DNA of 64,000 bases from assembly GCA_020832495.1 (NCBI GenBank), contig JAFIEP010000029.1:1-64000 (forward strand), in the 5' to 3' direction. The DNA comes from Acidimicrobiia bacterium. GTDB taxonomy: Bacteria; Actinomycetota; Acidimicrobiia; Acidimicrobiales; Acidimicrobilacustridaceae. Shown here piece after piece: positions 53,687 to 62,164 of this stretch. The notes below the pieces were generated by a model. The model saw only the letters and a list, made by a program, of their open reading frames with translations, did not search any database and was not told the origin of the DNA. The first letter of the stretch is position 1. The number at the start of each line of letters is the position of its first letter. A program made the translations under genes and the position numbers.

Positions 53687-55483
53687 ATGAACTCTGAGCG
53701 ATATCCGGAACTGGATCCGCGGCATGTGCTGTACGTGTTGTCACGGCGAGTCTGGCTCATCGCCGGGCTGGTGCTCGTCGGGTTCGCGTCCGTGTTCCTC
53801 GTCTCGAATGCGCAGACCGAGCGGTACGAGGCGACCGCAGAGGTGCAGGTCGTGCAGTCCACCGGGTTGGGTGGAACGAGCGGCTCGAGGGCCGACGCGG
53901 ACCGGAACCTCTCGAACGAGATGTACCTCATGCGATCTGGTGTCGTCCGCGGTGAGGTGGCGTCGCGACTCGGCTCGGACGTCGCGTTCGACCGGGTCCA
54001 GGTCCGCGAGGTGCCCGAGACCGACGTGGTGCGACTCACCGTCACCAGCCCGTCGCCCGAGCAGGCACGCGACGCGGCCAACACCTTCGCCACCGTTTAC
54101 ATCGAGCAGCGGCAACTCCAGGTCGCCGAGGTCTTCAACCAGCGAGCGGCCGACCTCGAGGCGTTCGCCGACCGCCTCACCCAGCGTGTGGCCGAGATCG
54201 ACACGCTCCTGGCGCTCGGTCCGCCGGCCGCAGAGGTCGATGCCCTGACCGCAGAACGAACCGGCCTCATCCAACAGCAGACCCAGTTCCTCCTGCGGGC
54301 TGCCGAGTTCCGTGCCGACGCCGACCTTCGGCGTGACGGCGTGGAGGTCATCGAGGTGGCATCGCTGCCCACCGACCCGGTGTCCCCGAAGCCGCTGCGC
54401 GATGGCCTCGTCGGCGGTCTCATCGGCCTCGTGTTGGGCATCGGGCTGGCCTTCCTGCTCGAGTGGCTCGACAACCGCCTCCGCATCCCCGAGCAGCTCG
54501 AGGCGGTGCCCGGAGCCGTGCCGGTGATCGGCACCATCCCGATGTACGACGTCGGTGGCGGACGCTTCAGCCTGGGACGAGGACAACGGACCGAGCGGGC
54601 ACTCGTCCCGCTCGACTCCCCGGCGGCGGAGGCCTATCGCACGCTGCAGACCAGCCTGCGCTTCTCCAGCCTGGGCAAGACCAAGCAGCGCATCGCCGTC
54701 ACCAGTTCCTCCGGTGGTGAAGGCAAGACGACGGTGACGGCCAACCTGGCCATGGTGCTGGCCGAGAGTGGCCTGCGCGTGGTTGTCATCTCGTGCGACT
54801 TGCGGCGTCCGACCATCGGCAGCATTTTCGGCGTGGACGAGACCGAGAAGGGCTTGACCTCGATCCTGCTCGGCGACGCCTCGCCCGCCGACTGCCTGGT
54901 GCCCATCACCTTCGACAGCGGACGCTCGCTGTATCTGCTGCCGGCCGGACCCCTGCCGCACAACCCGGCAGAACTGCTCGGCTCACCGGCGTTCGGGCCC
55001 CTCCTCGAGCGCATCGAAGCCGCCGGCGTGGACTTCATCCTGCTCGACTGTGCACCGGTGCTCCCGGTCAGCGACCCGCTGGCCGTGGCCCAGAACGTCG
55101 ACGGCGTGATCATGCTGGCCATGGCGGAGCGGACGAAGCAGGGAAGCTATGTCCAGGCGTTGGACCGCCTCCACCAGGTGCAGGCGCAGATCATCGGCAC
55201 GGTGCTCAACGGCATGCCCACCAAGCGGGGCTACTACGGCTACTACGGCTACTACGGCTACGGACGCTACGGCGGGTACGCCAGTCGTCAGCCGTCGAGG
55301 CCTGCGTCACCCGCAGGCGGCTCGAAGGACAGCCCCAACGGCCACAAGGGTGAGGCCCCCAACGGTGAGGCGACCGCTGCTCCCGCTCCTCCGGCGGCTA
55401 CGCCCAGCAAGGCGAGAGCGATGTTCCAGCGCGGCGTGACCTCCGGCCGGGCGACCGGTCGACCCCAGGCAGGCAACGCCTGA
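53687..55483 (+). CDS. polysaccharide co-polymerase / bacterial tyrosine kinase (Wzz-Wze fusion)
   Basis: 598 aa. An N-terminal Wzz domain is bounded by transmembrane helices at about 23-41 and 239-258, with a coiled-coil periplasmic part between. The cytoplasmic BY-kinase domain has Walker A TSSSGGEGKTTV (339-350), Walker A' VVVISCDLRRP and Walker B FILLDCAP. The C-terminus has a cluster of nine Tyr (516-531, YYGYYGYYGYGRYGGY), the usual autophosphorylation site, then a disordered Pro/Ala tail. Such proteins control polymerisation and export of capsule or exopolysaccharide. First gene of the Wzz-Wzy-type block; the ligase/polymerase-like gene follows. Confidence 0.93.
   Translation: MNSERYPELDPRHVLYVLSRRVWLIAGLVLVGFASVFLVSNAQTERYEATAEVQVVQSTGLGGTSGSRADADRNLSNEMYLMRSGVVRGEVASRLGSDVAFDRVQVREVPETDVVRLTVTSPSPEQARDAANTFATVYIEQRQLQVAEVFNQRAADLEAFADRLTQRVAEIDTLLALGPPAAEVDALTAERTGLIQQQTQFLLRAAEFRADADLRRDGVEVIEVASLPTDPVSPKPLRDGLVGGLIGLVLGIGLAFLLEWLDNRLRIPEQLEAVPGAVPVIGTIPMYDVGGGRFSLGRGQRTERALVPLDSPAAEAYRTLQTSLRFSSLGKTKQRIAVTSSSGGEGKTTVTANLAMVLAESGLRVVVISCDLRRPTIGSIFGVDETEKGLTSILLGDASPADCLVPITFDSGRSLYLLPAGPLPHNPAELLGSPAFGPLLERIEAAGVDFILLDCAPVLPVSDPLAVAQNVDGVIMLAMAERTKQGSYVQALDRLHQVQAQIIGTVLNGMPTKRGYYGYYGYYGYGRYGGYASRQPSRPASPAGGSKDSPNGHKGEAPNGEATAAPAPPAATPSKARAMFQRGVTSGRATGRPQAGNA
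55229..55258 (+). repeat. 9-bp tandem repeat encoding the Tyr cluster
   Basis: GGCTACTAC is repeated three times (55229-55255), followed by a partial unit. It encodes Gly-Tyr-Tyr units of the BY-kinase C-terminal tail. Perfect codon identity between units suggests recent expansion by slippage. Confidence 0.75.
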
Positions 55484-55532
55484 TGCCCCAGGCACGGTCG
55501 CCGCGACCGTGGGCCTCGACAAAGGATCGTCG

Positions 55533-56903
55533 GTGACCATCGCCGAACCCACCGAACAGGAGCGGTCGCCGAGGCACCTGAAGAAGGTGGCGCTCTCGGG
55601 CCTGTCGCCCGAGCGCTCCCTCTGGCGTCACCCCGAGGGTCCGATCTGGCTCGGTGTGCTGATGTTCCTCGCCTACGCGGGCACTGCGGTGCTGGTGCCG
55701 ACACTGCCATTGAACCTGGCCATGGTGGACGGCGTCATCTTCCTGCTCATCGTCATCGGCGTGGTCAACATGAGCCGGCGAGGTTCAGCGGCGCTCGCTC
55801 TCTGGCGCCGGTGCATGCCGTGGATCTTCCTCATCGTCGTGGCCACGTTCATCCCCCTCATCGGGGTCGGCCTGCCGGCATGGGCGCTGAGTAGCACCGC
55901 TCGGCTGTTCGGAGCCATCCTGGCGTTCTTCACGGTGCTGCACCTGCTCATCAACGCCCCTCGGCTCGTGCGATTCGCCACGGCGGGCGTCGCCGTGGGT
56001 TGGCTGGTCACCGTGGCCACCGCAGGCTTCATCCAGGCCGGTGGCGAGCGGGCGACCGGGTTGTTCGCCAACCCCAACTACACGGGCCACTTCACGGTGC
56101 TGGCCACCTTGGTGCTCGTCTGGCAGGCGCGACGCCGCTGGTTGCAGGCGGTGGTGCTCCTGCTCGGCGGCTACGTGGTCTACCGCTCCGGATCGTTCGG
56201 TGCGCTCGCACAGGTTGCTGGCGTGCTCGGGCTGCTCGCCGTCCGCCGTCTGGGTCGAACCGGGGTCGTCACCCTGATGATCGTCGGCAGCATGGGGGCC
56301 CTCGTGTTCCTGCTCGTTGCCACCACGGCGTCGGAGCCCGAAGACGTCGACGAGCTGACGGCTCAGGAGGAGACGCAGATCGATCTCGGGGTCGGGTTCA
56401 ACCAGGAGCGATTCGACCGCAGCCGCGGCTCGCGAATGCACCTGTGGGCGGAGAACCTGGAGTTGCTGGCGGCCTACCCCATGGGGGTCGGCCCGAACGG
56501 TGTGGCTCACCGCGACCTCTTCGACGATCCGCGCGAGGAGATCCGGCACTGGGCCCACGCCGACCTGATCAACTTCATGGTGCACCGGGGACCACTCGGC
56601 CTCATCGGTCTCGTGGGCCTGTGGGTGGCACTGTGGAAGTTCACGCTGCCCTACGGCTTGGCGCGTCTCATGTTCGCAGCCATCGTGGTGGCCGGGCTGT
56701 TCCGCGACACGGTGCACTTCCGTCACGTCTGGCTGTTCTTCGCCTTGGCGATCGCCATTGACTACCAGCAGCAGCGGCGCCGAGGGCCGCCCGGTGACGA
56801 CACCTCCGCCGAGGGCGGTGGGGGACAGCCGTCCTCGCGGGCCGGGGTTGCGTTCGATCCTGTTGCGCCGAGTGTCGGTACGGGCTCGACGCCGCAGCGA
56901 TGA
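55533..56903 (+). CDS. O-antigen ligase / Wzy-like polymerase membrane protein
   Basis: 456 aa, about ten transmembrane helices. GLFANPNYTGHFTVLATL in the first half and a large extracytoplasmic loop (EDVDELTAQ to MHLWAENLELLAAYPMGVGPNG, about residues 270-325) are hallmarks of the O-antigen ligase/Wzy_C family. The GVGPNG motif lies in that loop. It polymerises or ligates glycan repeat units at the outer face of the membrane. The GTG at 55533 is chosen because AAAGGA stands about 7 nt upstream; GTG 55509 would add eight residues. It follows the Wzz/BY-kinase gene by 49 nt and probably shares its transcript. Confidence 0.88.
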   Translation: MTIAEPTEQERSPRHLKKVALSGLSPERSLWRHPEGPIWLGVLMFLAYAGTAVLVPTLPLNLAMVDGVIFLLIVIGVVNMSRRGSAALALWRRCMPWIFLIVVATFIPLIGVGLPAWALSSTARLFGAILAFFTVLHLLINAPRLVRFATAGVAVGWLVTVATAGFIQAGGERATGLFANPNYTGHFTVLATLVLVWQARRRWLQAVVLLLGGYVVYRSGSFGALAQVAGVLGLLAVRRLGRTGVVTLMIVGSMGALVFLLVATTASEPEDVDELTAQEETQIDLGVGFNQERFDRSRGSRMHLWAENLELLAAYPMGVGPNGVAHRDLFDDPREEIRHWAHADLINFMVHRGPLGLIGLVGLWVALWKFTLPYGLARLMFAAIVVAGLFRDTVHFRHVWLFFALAIAIDYQQQRRRGPPGDDTSAEGGGGQPSSRAGVAFDPVAPSVGTGSTPQR

Positions 56904-56932
56904 CCCCCTAGTCGCGGCTTCCCGGGGCCGGC

Positions 56933-57730
56933 TCAGAACCGTCCGAAGAACGCCGTGCGATAGCCCGCCTCGGTCAGGATCTGCTCGGCTTCGGCGGAGG
57001 TCTGCAACCACCGCATGAAGTCCTGAGCGGCCAACTTGGTGCCGAACTGCACGGCATCGATGTCGGTTCGCTGATCGACGACGCCTGGTAGCAGCACGCT
57101 CGAGTAGCTCGCCGTGTCGCGGCCGGCCAGGCTGGTCTGAAGGACGAGGGCGCCGTCGAGCTCGCCGTCGGTCACCGCTCCGAACAGCCGACCCTGGCTG
57201 GGGAGGAGGACCATGTTGGTGGGGTCCACATCGGCCGCGTCGAGGGCGTCCCGGGCGGCGTTGCCACACATCGAGTCGTCCTCGCAGCGACCGAGTCGCA
57301 GGGCGCTCTCGGCGGCGAAGTCCTCGAGGCTGGTCACCTGCGCAGGGTTCCCGGCCGGGACGATGAGCACGAGTTGGTCGCTCCCGAGCGGGATGGGCGG
57401 CCGAACGACACGCTCGTCGTCCTCTGCTTGGCGCGTGCGCGTCCTCACATCGATGTAGATGTCCGGCGCCGGGCCGTCGAGGAGATCGTCGAGCAGGTCC
57501 GTGCCCTGACGAGCCTCGACCTCGAAGGTGACCTCGGGATGTTCGAGAGAATAGGCGTCGACGAGGGTCTCGAGTTCGGCCTCGAACCGACTGAAGACGT
57601 GGATCTCGACCGTCTCCGGCAAGGCCTCACCGGAGCCCAACCACGTGGAGGTCAGTTGGTCGTCACTCGAGCAACCAACGGTGACGAGCGCGAGCGCCAG
57701 CACTGCGCTGAGGAATGCTCTTCGGTGCAT
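56933..57730 (-). CDS. substrate-binding lipoprotein, molybdate-binding ModA-like (orphan)
   Basis: 265 aa. Signal peptide with lipobox (LALVTVGC) followed by a type II periplasmic-binding fold: VEIHVFSRFEAELETLVDAY, TFEVEARQGTD, PDIYIDVRT, LVLIVPAGNP, and the C-terminal AAQDFMRWLQTSAEAEQILTEAGY, all reminiscent of ModA/extracellular solute-binding proteins. No permease or ATPase of a molybdate transporter is adjacent; the ABC genes next door are of the polysaccharide-export type. GGAG lies 5 nt upstream of the ATG at 57730. It runs opposite to the polysaccharide genes. The ligand cannot be named. Confidence 0.75.
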   Translation of the reverse strand: MHRRAFLSAVLALALVTVGCSSDDQLTSTWLGSGEALPETVEIHVFSRFEAELETLVDAYSLEHPEVTFEVEARQGTDLLDDLLDGPAPDIYIDVRTRTRQAEDDERVVRPPIPLGSDQLVLIVPAGNPAQVTSLEDFAAESALRLGRCEDDSMCGNAARDALDAADVDPTNMVLLPSQGRLFGAVTDGELDGALVLQTSLAGRDTASYSSVLLPGVVDQRTDIDAVQFGTKLAAQDFMRWLQTSAEAEQILTEAGYRTAFFGRF

Positions 57731-57968
57731 CTGTACTCCAACGTCGGACGGCGGGGCGACAGGCGGGTCGCGAGCGCAACGGTACCCGCCGGTGGCGGTC
57801 CGTCGACAGCGGGTGGCCCACCGGGCCCGCCCGTGATCCACGCATGGCACGGCCGAGCCTCGTGCGGCTGCTGGCGTCGGCGGGGCCGGGCGTCGCCCGG
57901 ACGGGCCGATGGGTGTTGGCGCTGGGCCGTCGTCTATGCTCGCGGATCGCACGACGTGCCCCGTTCCG

Positions 57969-58868
57969 ATGACGTTCACCGCACCCCCCTCCTCCGATCC
58001 GTCCCCCCCGCCGTCGGCAAGTGGATCGGCGCGCAAGCCGGTTGCGGTCTTCGAGCGATCGACCCTTGCCTTGCCGGCACTGCGGATCTACATGCGCCAA
58101 CTGTGGGGGCGACGCTCGCTGGTGGCCAACTTGGCGCGCAGCCAACTCAAGGCGGAGAACTACGACACGGTCCTCGGGCAGATCTGGCTGATCCTCAACC
58201 CGTTGCTGCTCGCTGGGGTCTACGTCCTGGTTCGTGGGGTGTTCCGTCAGGTGGGCTCCACGCCGATGGAGCGGAACGCCATCATCGCCAATCTCATCAT
58301 GGGTGTGTTCTTCTACCGGTTCGCCAACAGCATCATCGCAGGATCGGCAGGGTCGATCCTGCGCAACAAGTCGATGGTGCTCAACACGAACTTCCCTCGG
58401 GCAGTGTTCCCGCTCATCGGGGTGGTCAAGGCCGTCATCGAGTTCGTGCCGATCCTGATGGTGCTCGTGGCCATGCACGCCGTGCTGGGTCAGCCGTTCG
58501 GGCTGTCCCTGGTGACGGTGCCGGTCCTGTGGCTGATGATCCTGATCTTCTCGCTCGGCGCCGGCATGTTCTTCGCCACGCTCACCGTCTACCTGCGTGA
58601 CACGACGAACATCCTGACCTTCGTGATGCGCTTGCTCTTCTTCATGACGCCCATCATCTACACGGTGGACGAGATCCCGGCCGGTCTCCTCCCGTACCTG
58701 CAGTTCAACCCGTTGTTCCCCGTGTTCTGGGCGCTCGAGGCGGCGTGGGACGGCCGGTGGCCACCGGCCGTCACCTACCTGTGGTTCGGTGCGTGGATGA
58801 TCGGCGCGTTCCTCGTTGGTGTTGCGTGGTTCATCTCGAAGGAGCGCAGCTTTGCCAGTCGTCTCTGA
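57969..58868 (+). CDS. ABC-2 type polysaccharide exporter permease (Wzm-like)
   Basis: 299 aa, six predicted transmembrane helices. The cytoplasmic start contains RRSLVANLARSQLKAENYDTVLGQIWLILNPLL, the typical entry of TagG/Wzm/KpsM permeases; LFFMTPIIYTVDEIPAG and FNPLFPVFWALEA near the C-terminus are also family blocks. It exports a lipid-linked polysaccharide or a surface glycan with the ATPase encoded by the overlapping next gene. Start uncertain: ATG 57969 (MTFTAPP) is used, with a TATGCT box at 57935-57940, while ATG 57936 and 57909 are in frame. Confidence 0.9.
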   Translation: MTFTAPPSSDPSPPPSASGSARKPVAVFERSTLALPALRIYMRQLWGRRSLVANLARSQLKAENYDTVLGQIWLILNPLLLAGVYVLVRGVFRQVGSTPMERNAIIANLIMGVFFYRFANSIIAGSAGSILRNKSMVLNTNFPRAVFPLIGVVKAVIEFVPILMVLVAMHAVLGQPFGLSLVTVPVLWLMILIFSLGAGMFFATLTVYLRDTTNILTFVMRLLFFMTPIIYTVDEIPAGLLPYLQFNPLFPVFWALEAAWDGRWPPAVTYLWFGAWMIGAFLVGVAWFISKERSFASRL

Positions 58869-59637
58869 CCACGCTCCGGCCATCGAGGTCGAGAACCTGT
58901 CGGTCTACTACCGCACGTCCTTCGAGGGCGCGGACACGCGTAACCCGTTCAAGCTCCTGCTCCGCCACGAGCGCGAGCACCGTATGGTCGCTGCGCTCGA
59001 GGACGTGTCCTGCACGATTCCGTCGGGCAGCGTCTACAGCGTCGTCGGTAAGAACGGCGCCGGGAAGTCGACCCTGCTGCGGGTGCTCGGCGGCATCTTG
59101 GCGCCCTCGGCCGGCCGGGTGACGCTCTACCATCGTGTGAGCCCGTTGCTGGCCACCGGTATCGGGTTCGACCGCCGCCTGTCGGGACGCGAGAACATCA
59201 TGCTCGGTGGACTGGCGAACGGCCTCAAGCCTGCGCAGGTGCGAGAGCACACCGCCGAGATCCTGGATTTCGCCGCCCTCGGACCAGCGATCGACTCTCC
59301 GGTGCGCACCTACTCCTCGGGGATGAACGCACGGTTGGCGTTCGCCGTGGCGGTGCACATGGAGCCGGAGATCCTGCTCATCGACGAGGCGCTCGCTGCG
59401 GGCGACGCCCGTTTCAAGAAGCGCTGCCGACGCAAGATCGACGAGTTGTGCGCCGCCGACGTGACGGTCGTCCTCGTGTCGCACGGCATGAAGTTCATCC
59501 AAGCGATCGCCGACCACTGCCTGTGGCTGGACGAAGGGCGTGTCCGAGCCGAAGGTTCGGCGGAGGACGTCATCCCGGCCTACCTCGAGGAGCTCGAGGT
59601 CAGCGCCGGTGACGAATCGGCCATGGAGGATGCCTGA
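58852..59637 (+). CDS. ABC transporter ATP-binding protein for polysaccharide export (Wzt-like)
   Basis: 261 aa nucleotide-binding domain. Walker A GKNGAGKSTLL, a signature of the YSSGM type (TYSSGMNARLAFAVA) rather than LSGGQ, Walker B ILLIDEALAAGD and the switch-His segment VLVSHGM identify the TagH/KpsT/Wzt group. The short C-terminal tail lacks the extra carbohydrate-binding domain of Wzt. The TTG at 58852 is chosen because AAGGAG ends 7 nt upstream; it overlaps the permease gene by 17 nt, so the subunits are coupled. It energises glycan export at the inner membrane. Confidence 0.92.
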   Translation: MPVVSDHAPAIEVENLSVYYRTSFEGADTRNPFKLLLRHEREHRMVAALEDVSCTIPSGSVYSVVGKNGAGKSTLLRVLGGILAPSAGRVTLYHRVSPLLATGIGFDRRLSGRENIMLGGLANGLKPAQVREHTAEILDFAALGPAIDSPVRTYSSGMNARLAFAVAVHMEPEILLIDEALAAGDARFKKRCRRKIDELCAADVTVVLVSHGMKFIQAIADHCLWLDEGRVRAEGSAEDVIPAYLEELEVSAGDESAMEDA

Positions 59638-59670
59638 GCGATCGCTGCGCCGGTCGTCGCTCGCCGCGCG

Positions 59671-60399
59671 TCACGTCCCGATGCGGGTCCACTTCTCCCA
59701 CATCCAGGGGTAGTTCCACACCTGTCGATGGTGCCGTGAGAGGGCCCGGCGGATACGGAAGCGGCGCCGGTAGGCACCCGGGTGCCACTCGTGGAACTGC
59801 ACCAGCACCGTGCGGATCCGCGGGAGCCAGCCGGTCTCGATCAGCCGGTCGAAGAGGTCGTACTCGCCCCCTTCGATGTTGACCTTGAGCAGATCCACGC
59901 GGTCGACGTCGAGCGAGTCGAGGACCGCGGCCACGTCCCGCAGTTGGATCTCGACGACGTCGCCCTCGCCGGTGGTGCTGTACACGTTGGACCCGGGACC
60001 GTGGATCTCCATGGTCGCAGTGGTGTCGCGATCGGACAGCCCGACCGGGTGCGTCACGATGCGGGGATCTGCGGCCGAACGGCGTCGTAGGGCAGCCACC
60101 GCTTGGGGCGCGGGCTCGAAGGCGTGGACGGTGGCGCCGTAGCGCTCGACCACCTTCTCGCACCACTGCCCGACGAAGGCACCGACGTCGAGCACCACGC
60201 TGTGCTCGTCGAGGTCGGCGTCGACGAGGATGTCGGGGTTGCGGATCGTGGCCTCGAGGAAGCCGAAGGTGGCGTCGGAGTAGTAGCTCAGCTCGAAGAT
60301 CTGCTGCGTGGTGGCGGCCATCTCACCCGCCTTGCGTCGGCGATGGGCGGTGCGGGGGGAGAGCAACGCCTTCTTTGCTGCGTACAGCGAGAGTTCCAT
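59671..60399 (-). CDS. FkbM-family methyltransferase
   Basis: 242 aa SAM-dependent methyltransferase. The SAM loop is SVVLDVGAFVGQWCEKV, followed by VHAFEPAPQAVAALRRR and LLKVNIEGGEYDLFDRLI, all FkbM-type. The family O-methylates hydroxyls of sugars, polyketides or glycopeptides; with this neighbourhood a glycan is the likely acceptor. AGGTGA lies 5 nt before the ATG at 60399; a GTG two codons earlier is in frame. It runs with the TylF-type methyltransferase gene, opposite to the ABC exporter genes, converging with the ATPase gene. Confidence 0.88.
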   Translation of the reverse strand: MELSLYAAKKALLSPRTAHRRRKAGEMAATTQQIFELSYYSDATFGFLEATIRNPDILVDADLDEHSVVLDVGAFVGQWCEKVVERYGATVHAFEPAPQAVAALRRRSAADPRIVTHPVGLSDRDTTATMEIHGPGSNVYSTTGEGDVVEIQLRDVAAVLDSLDVDRVDLLKVNIEGGEYDLFDRLIETGWLPRIRTVLVQFHEWHPGAYRRRFRIRRALSRHHRQVWNYPWMWEKWTRIGT

Positions 60400-60437
60400 G
60401 GTCACCTGCGGTCAGCGTCCAGTGAGGAGTGGTTCGT

Positions 60438-61370
60438 TCATCGAGCCCTCTTGCGCCACCAGACGCCCGTCCAGTCGATCTCGTGGATGGGGTCGACGAT
60501 GCCGTTGTCCGCCCGGTAGTCGGTGACTGCCGCCTCGCAGGCCTCGATCGAGTTGTAGTCGTCGATGACCACGAAACCACCGGGGGACACCTTCGGCTCG
60601 AGGTGGACGAGGGCGTCGATGGTGGACTCGTAGAGGTCGCCGTCGAGACGCAGCAGCGCGATCTCCTCGATCGGCGCGGTGGGCAACGTGTCGCTGAACC
60701 AGCCCTCCACCAGGCGGACGCGGTCGTCGTCGTAGCCGTAGCGGGCCAAGTTGGCCCGGACCTTCTCGGCCGGCACGGCCAGCAACTCACGCATGAGGAA
60801 CTGTTGGCCGGGCGCCATCGACTCGTTCCCCTCGATGCGCAAGGCGGCGTCGACCGGGTACCGCTCCTCGTCGGGCACGGGAAGCCCCTCGAAGGAGTCG
60901 CACGCCCACACGGTGCGTTCGCTGTCGCCGTAGGCCTCGAGCACGGCCCGCATGAAGATGACCGTGCCGCCCCGCCAGATGCCGGTCTCCACGAGGTCGC
61001 CGGGGATGTCGTCGGCCAGGACGTGTTGGATGAGTTCCTCGACGTTGTCGAGGCGACTGCGTCCGACCATCGTCTCGGCGCGCGGTGGATAGTCACGCCC
61101 CTCGGTGCGCTCACCGGGGGCCGTGGTCGGACGGACGAGGAGCCATCCACGTGACTCGAGGATGTCCCACACGGCCTTCGGTTCACCGAGGCCCACGTTC
61201 GCCGGCCACCAGACGACCTCACGGACCTCCTCGTCGATGAAGAGTTCCCGTGTGAGGCACCCCTTGAGGAGATCGAGGTAGCGGCGCGCCGCTGCGGGTG
61301 CCGAGGGGAGTTCGACCGGGTCGAGGGTTCCGTGGTCGATGGTGGTGGGGTCGTCAGGCCGCTCCGTCAC
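60438..61370 (-). CDS. TylF/MycF-family macrocin O-methyltransferase-like protein
   Basis: 310 aa from the GTG at 61370 (VTERPDD); a GTG at 61415 with GGGAGGGG upstream would add 15 residues. Landmarks: LDLLKGCLTREL, PGDLVETGIWRGGTVIFMRAVL (SAM site), WACDSFEGLPVPD, VEGWFSDTLPTAPIEEIALLRLDGDLYESTIDAL and GFVVIDDYNSI, whose acidic pair binds metal. The family methylates sugar hydroxyls in macrolide antibiotics. A sugar-methylating role in surface polysaccharide or glycolipid is inferred from context. The start lies 39 nt before the FkbM gene, so the two are likely cotranscribed. Confidence 0.88.
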   Translation of the reverse strand: MTERPDDPTTIDHGTLDPVELPSAPAAARRYLDLLKGCLTRELFIDEEVREVVWWPANVGLGEPKAVWDILESRGWLLVRPTTAPGERTEGRDYPPRAETMVGRSRLDNVEELIQHVLADDIPGDLVETGIWRGGTVIFMRAVLEAYGDSERTVWACDSFEGLPVPDEERYPVDAALRIEGNESMAPGQQFLMRELLAVPAEKVRANLARYGYDDDRVRLVEGWFSDTLPTAPIEEIALLRLDGDLYESTIDALVHLEPKVSPGGFVVIDDYNSIEACEAAVTDYRADNGIVDPIHEIDWTGVWWRKRAR

Positions 61371-61464
61371 CTGACCACGCTTGCACAGCAGTCGTGGACT
61401 GCGCCACAGCGACACCGCTCGGCACCCCTCCCTGTCCGGCGCGTGGAGCGCGGCCCGCGGGCGC

Positions 61465-61470
61465 TACGAT
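61465..61470 (+). promoter_or_regulatory. -10-like box for the serine-acetyltransferase-like gene (leaderless)
   Basis: TACGAT ending 6 nt before the ATG at 61477; no Shine-Dalgarno is present. Confidence 0.45.
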
Positions 61471-61476
61471 CCGCCG

Positions 61477-62082
61477 ATGGCTCGATCTCGCCGATCTCCC
61501 GAAGCCGAGGCACTGCGGCGATCGGTCCGGGCACGACACCCGGGCTTCGTCGAAGCCGTCCTGGCCGACGCCAGGGTCACTGCTGCGTTTCGGGCCGAGC
61601 GCTTCGAGTTCCGCTCCCGGCGTGATGCCGTCACGCAGGCGCTGCGGCTGGCGTGGGCGAGCGACGCCTTCCTGGCGCAGGTGTTCTACCGGGCCAAGGC
61701 GAGCGCCCAGGCCAGGAACATCCCCGTGCTGCCCCGCCTGGCCCATCGTCTGGCCATGGCTACTGCACAAGTGTGCATCGGCGACCCGGTGGTCGTGCAG
61801 CCAGGCTTCTACCTGGCGCACGGTCAGGTGGTGATCGACGGACTCGTGGAGGTGGGTTCGGGGACCGCCATCTTCCCGTGGGTGACCATCGGCCTGCGCG
61901 CCGGCGACTTCACGGGACCCACCATCGGCCCGAACGTCAAGATCGGCACCGGAGCGAAGGTGATCGGGCCGGTGACCATCGGCCCCGGCGCGGAGGTGGG
62001 GGCCAACGCCGTGGTGGTGCACGACGTGCCCGCCCATGCCACCGCTGTCGGGATCCCGGCGGCGGTTCGGGTCCAGGGGTGA
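61477..62082 (+). CDS. hexapeptide-repeat serine O-acetyltransferase-like protein
   Basis: 201 aa. An N-terminal helical region (about 1-80, with RRDAVTQALRLAWASDAFLAQVFYRAKA) resembles the cap of serine acetyltransferases. It is followed by left-handed beta-helix repeats (IGDPVVVQPGFYLAHGQVVIDGLVEVGSGTAIF, IGPNVKIGTGAKVIGPVTIGPGAEVGANAVVV) ending in VGIPAAV. The His in FYLAHGQ is the likely catalytic one. It could make O-acetylserine, but its position in a glycan locus suggests an acetyltransferase for sugar or lipid-linked intermediates. ATG 61477, leaderless pattern. It diverges from the methyltransferase pair. Confidence 0.82.
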   Translation: MARSRRSPEAEALRRSVRARHPGFVEAVLADARVTAAFRAERFEFRSRRDAVTQALRLAWASDAFLAQVFYRAKASAQARNIPVLPRLAHRLAMATAQVCIGDPVVVQPGFYLAHGQVVIDGLVEVGSGTAIFPWVTIGLRAGDFTGPTIGPNVKIGTGAKVIGPVTIGPGAEVGANAVVVHDVPAHATAVGIPAAVRVQG

Positions 62083-62164
62083 CCTTCGGCCCTGTGCGCG
62101 CCACCAGGCCCCCCGGTAGTGTCGGTAGCATCAGGTCCCGTTGCCGAGATGGGGACGTCACCGC

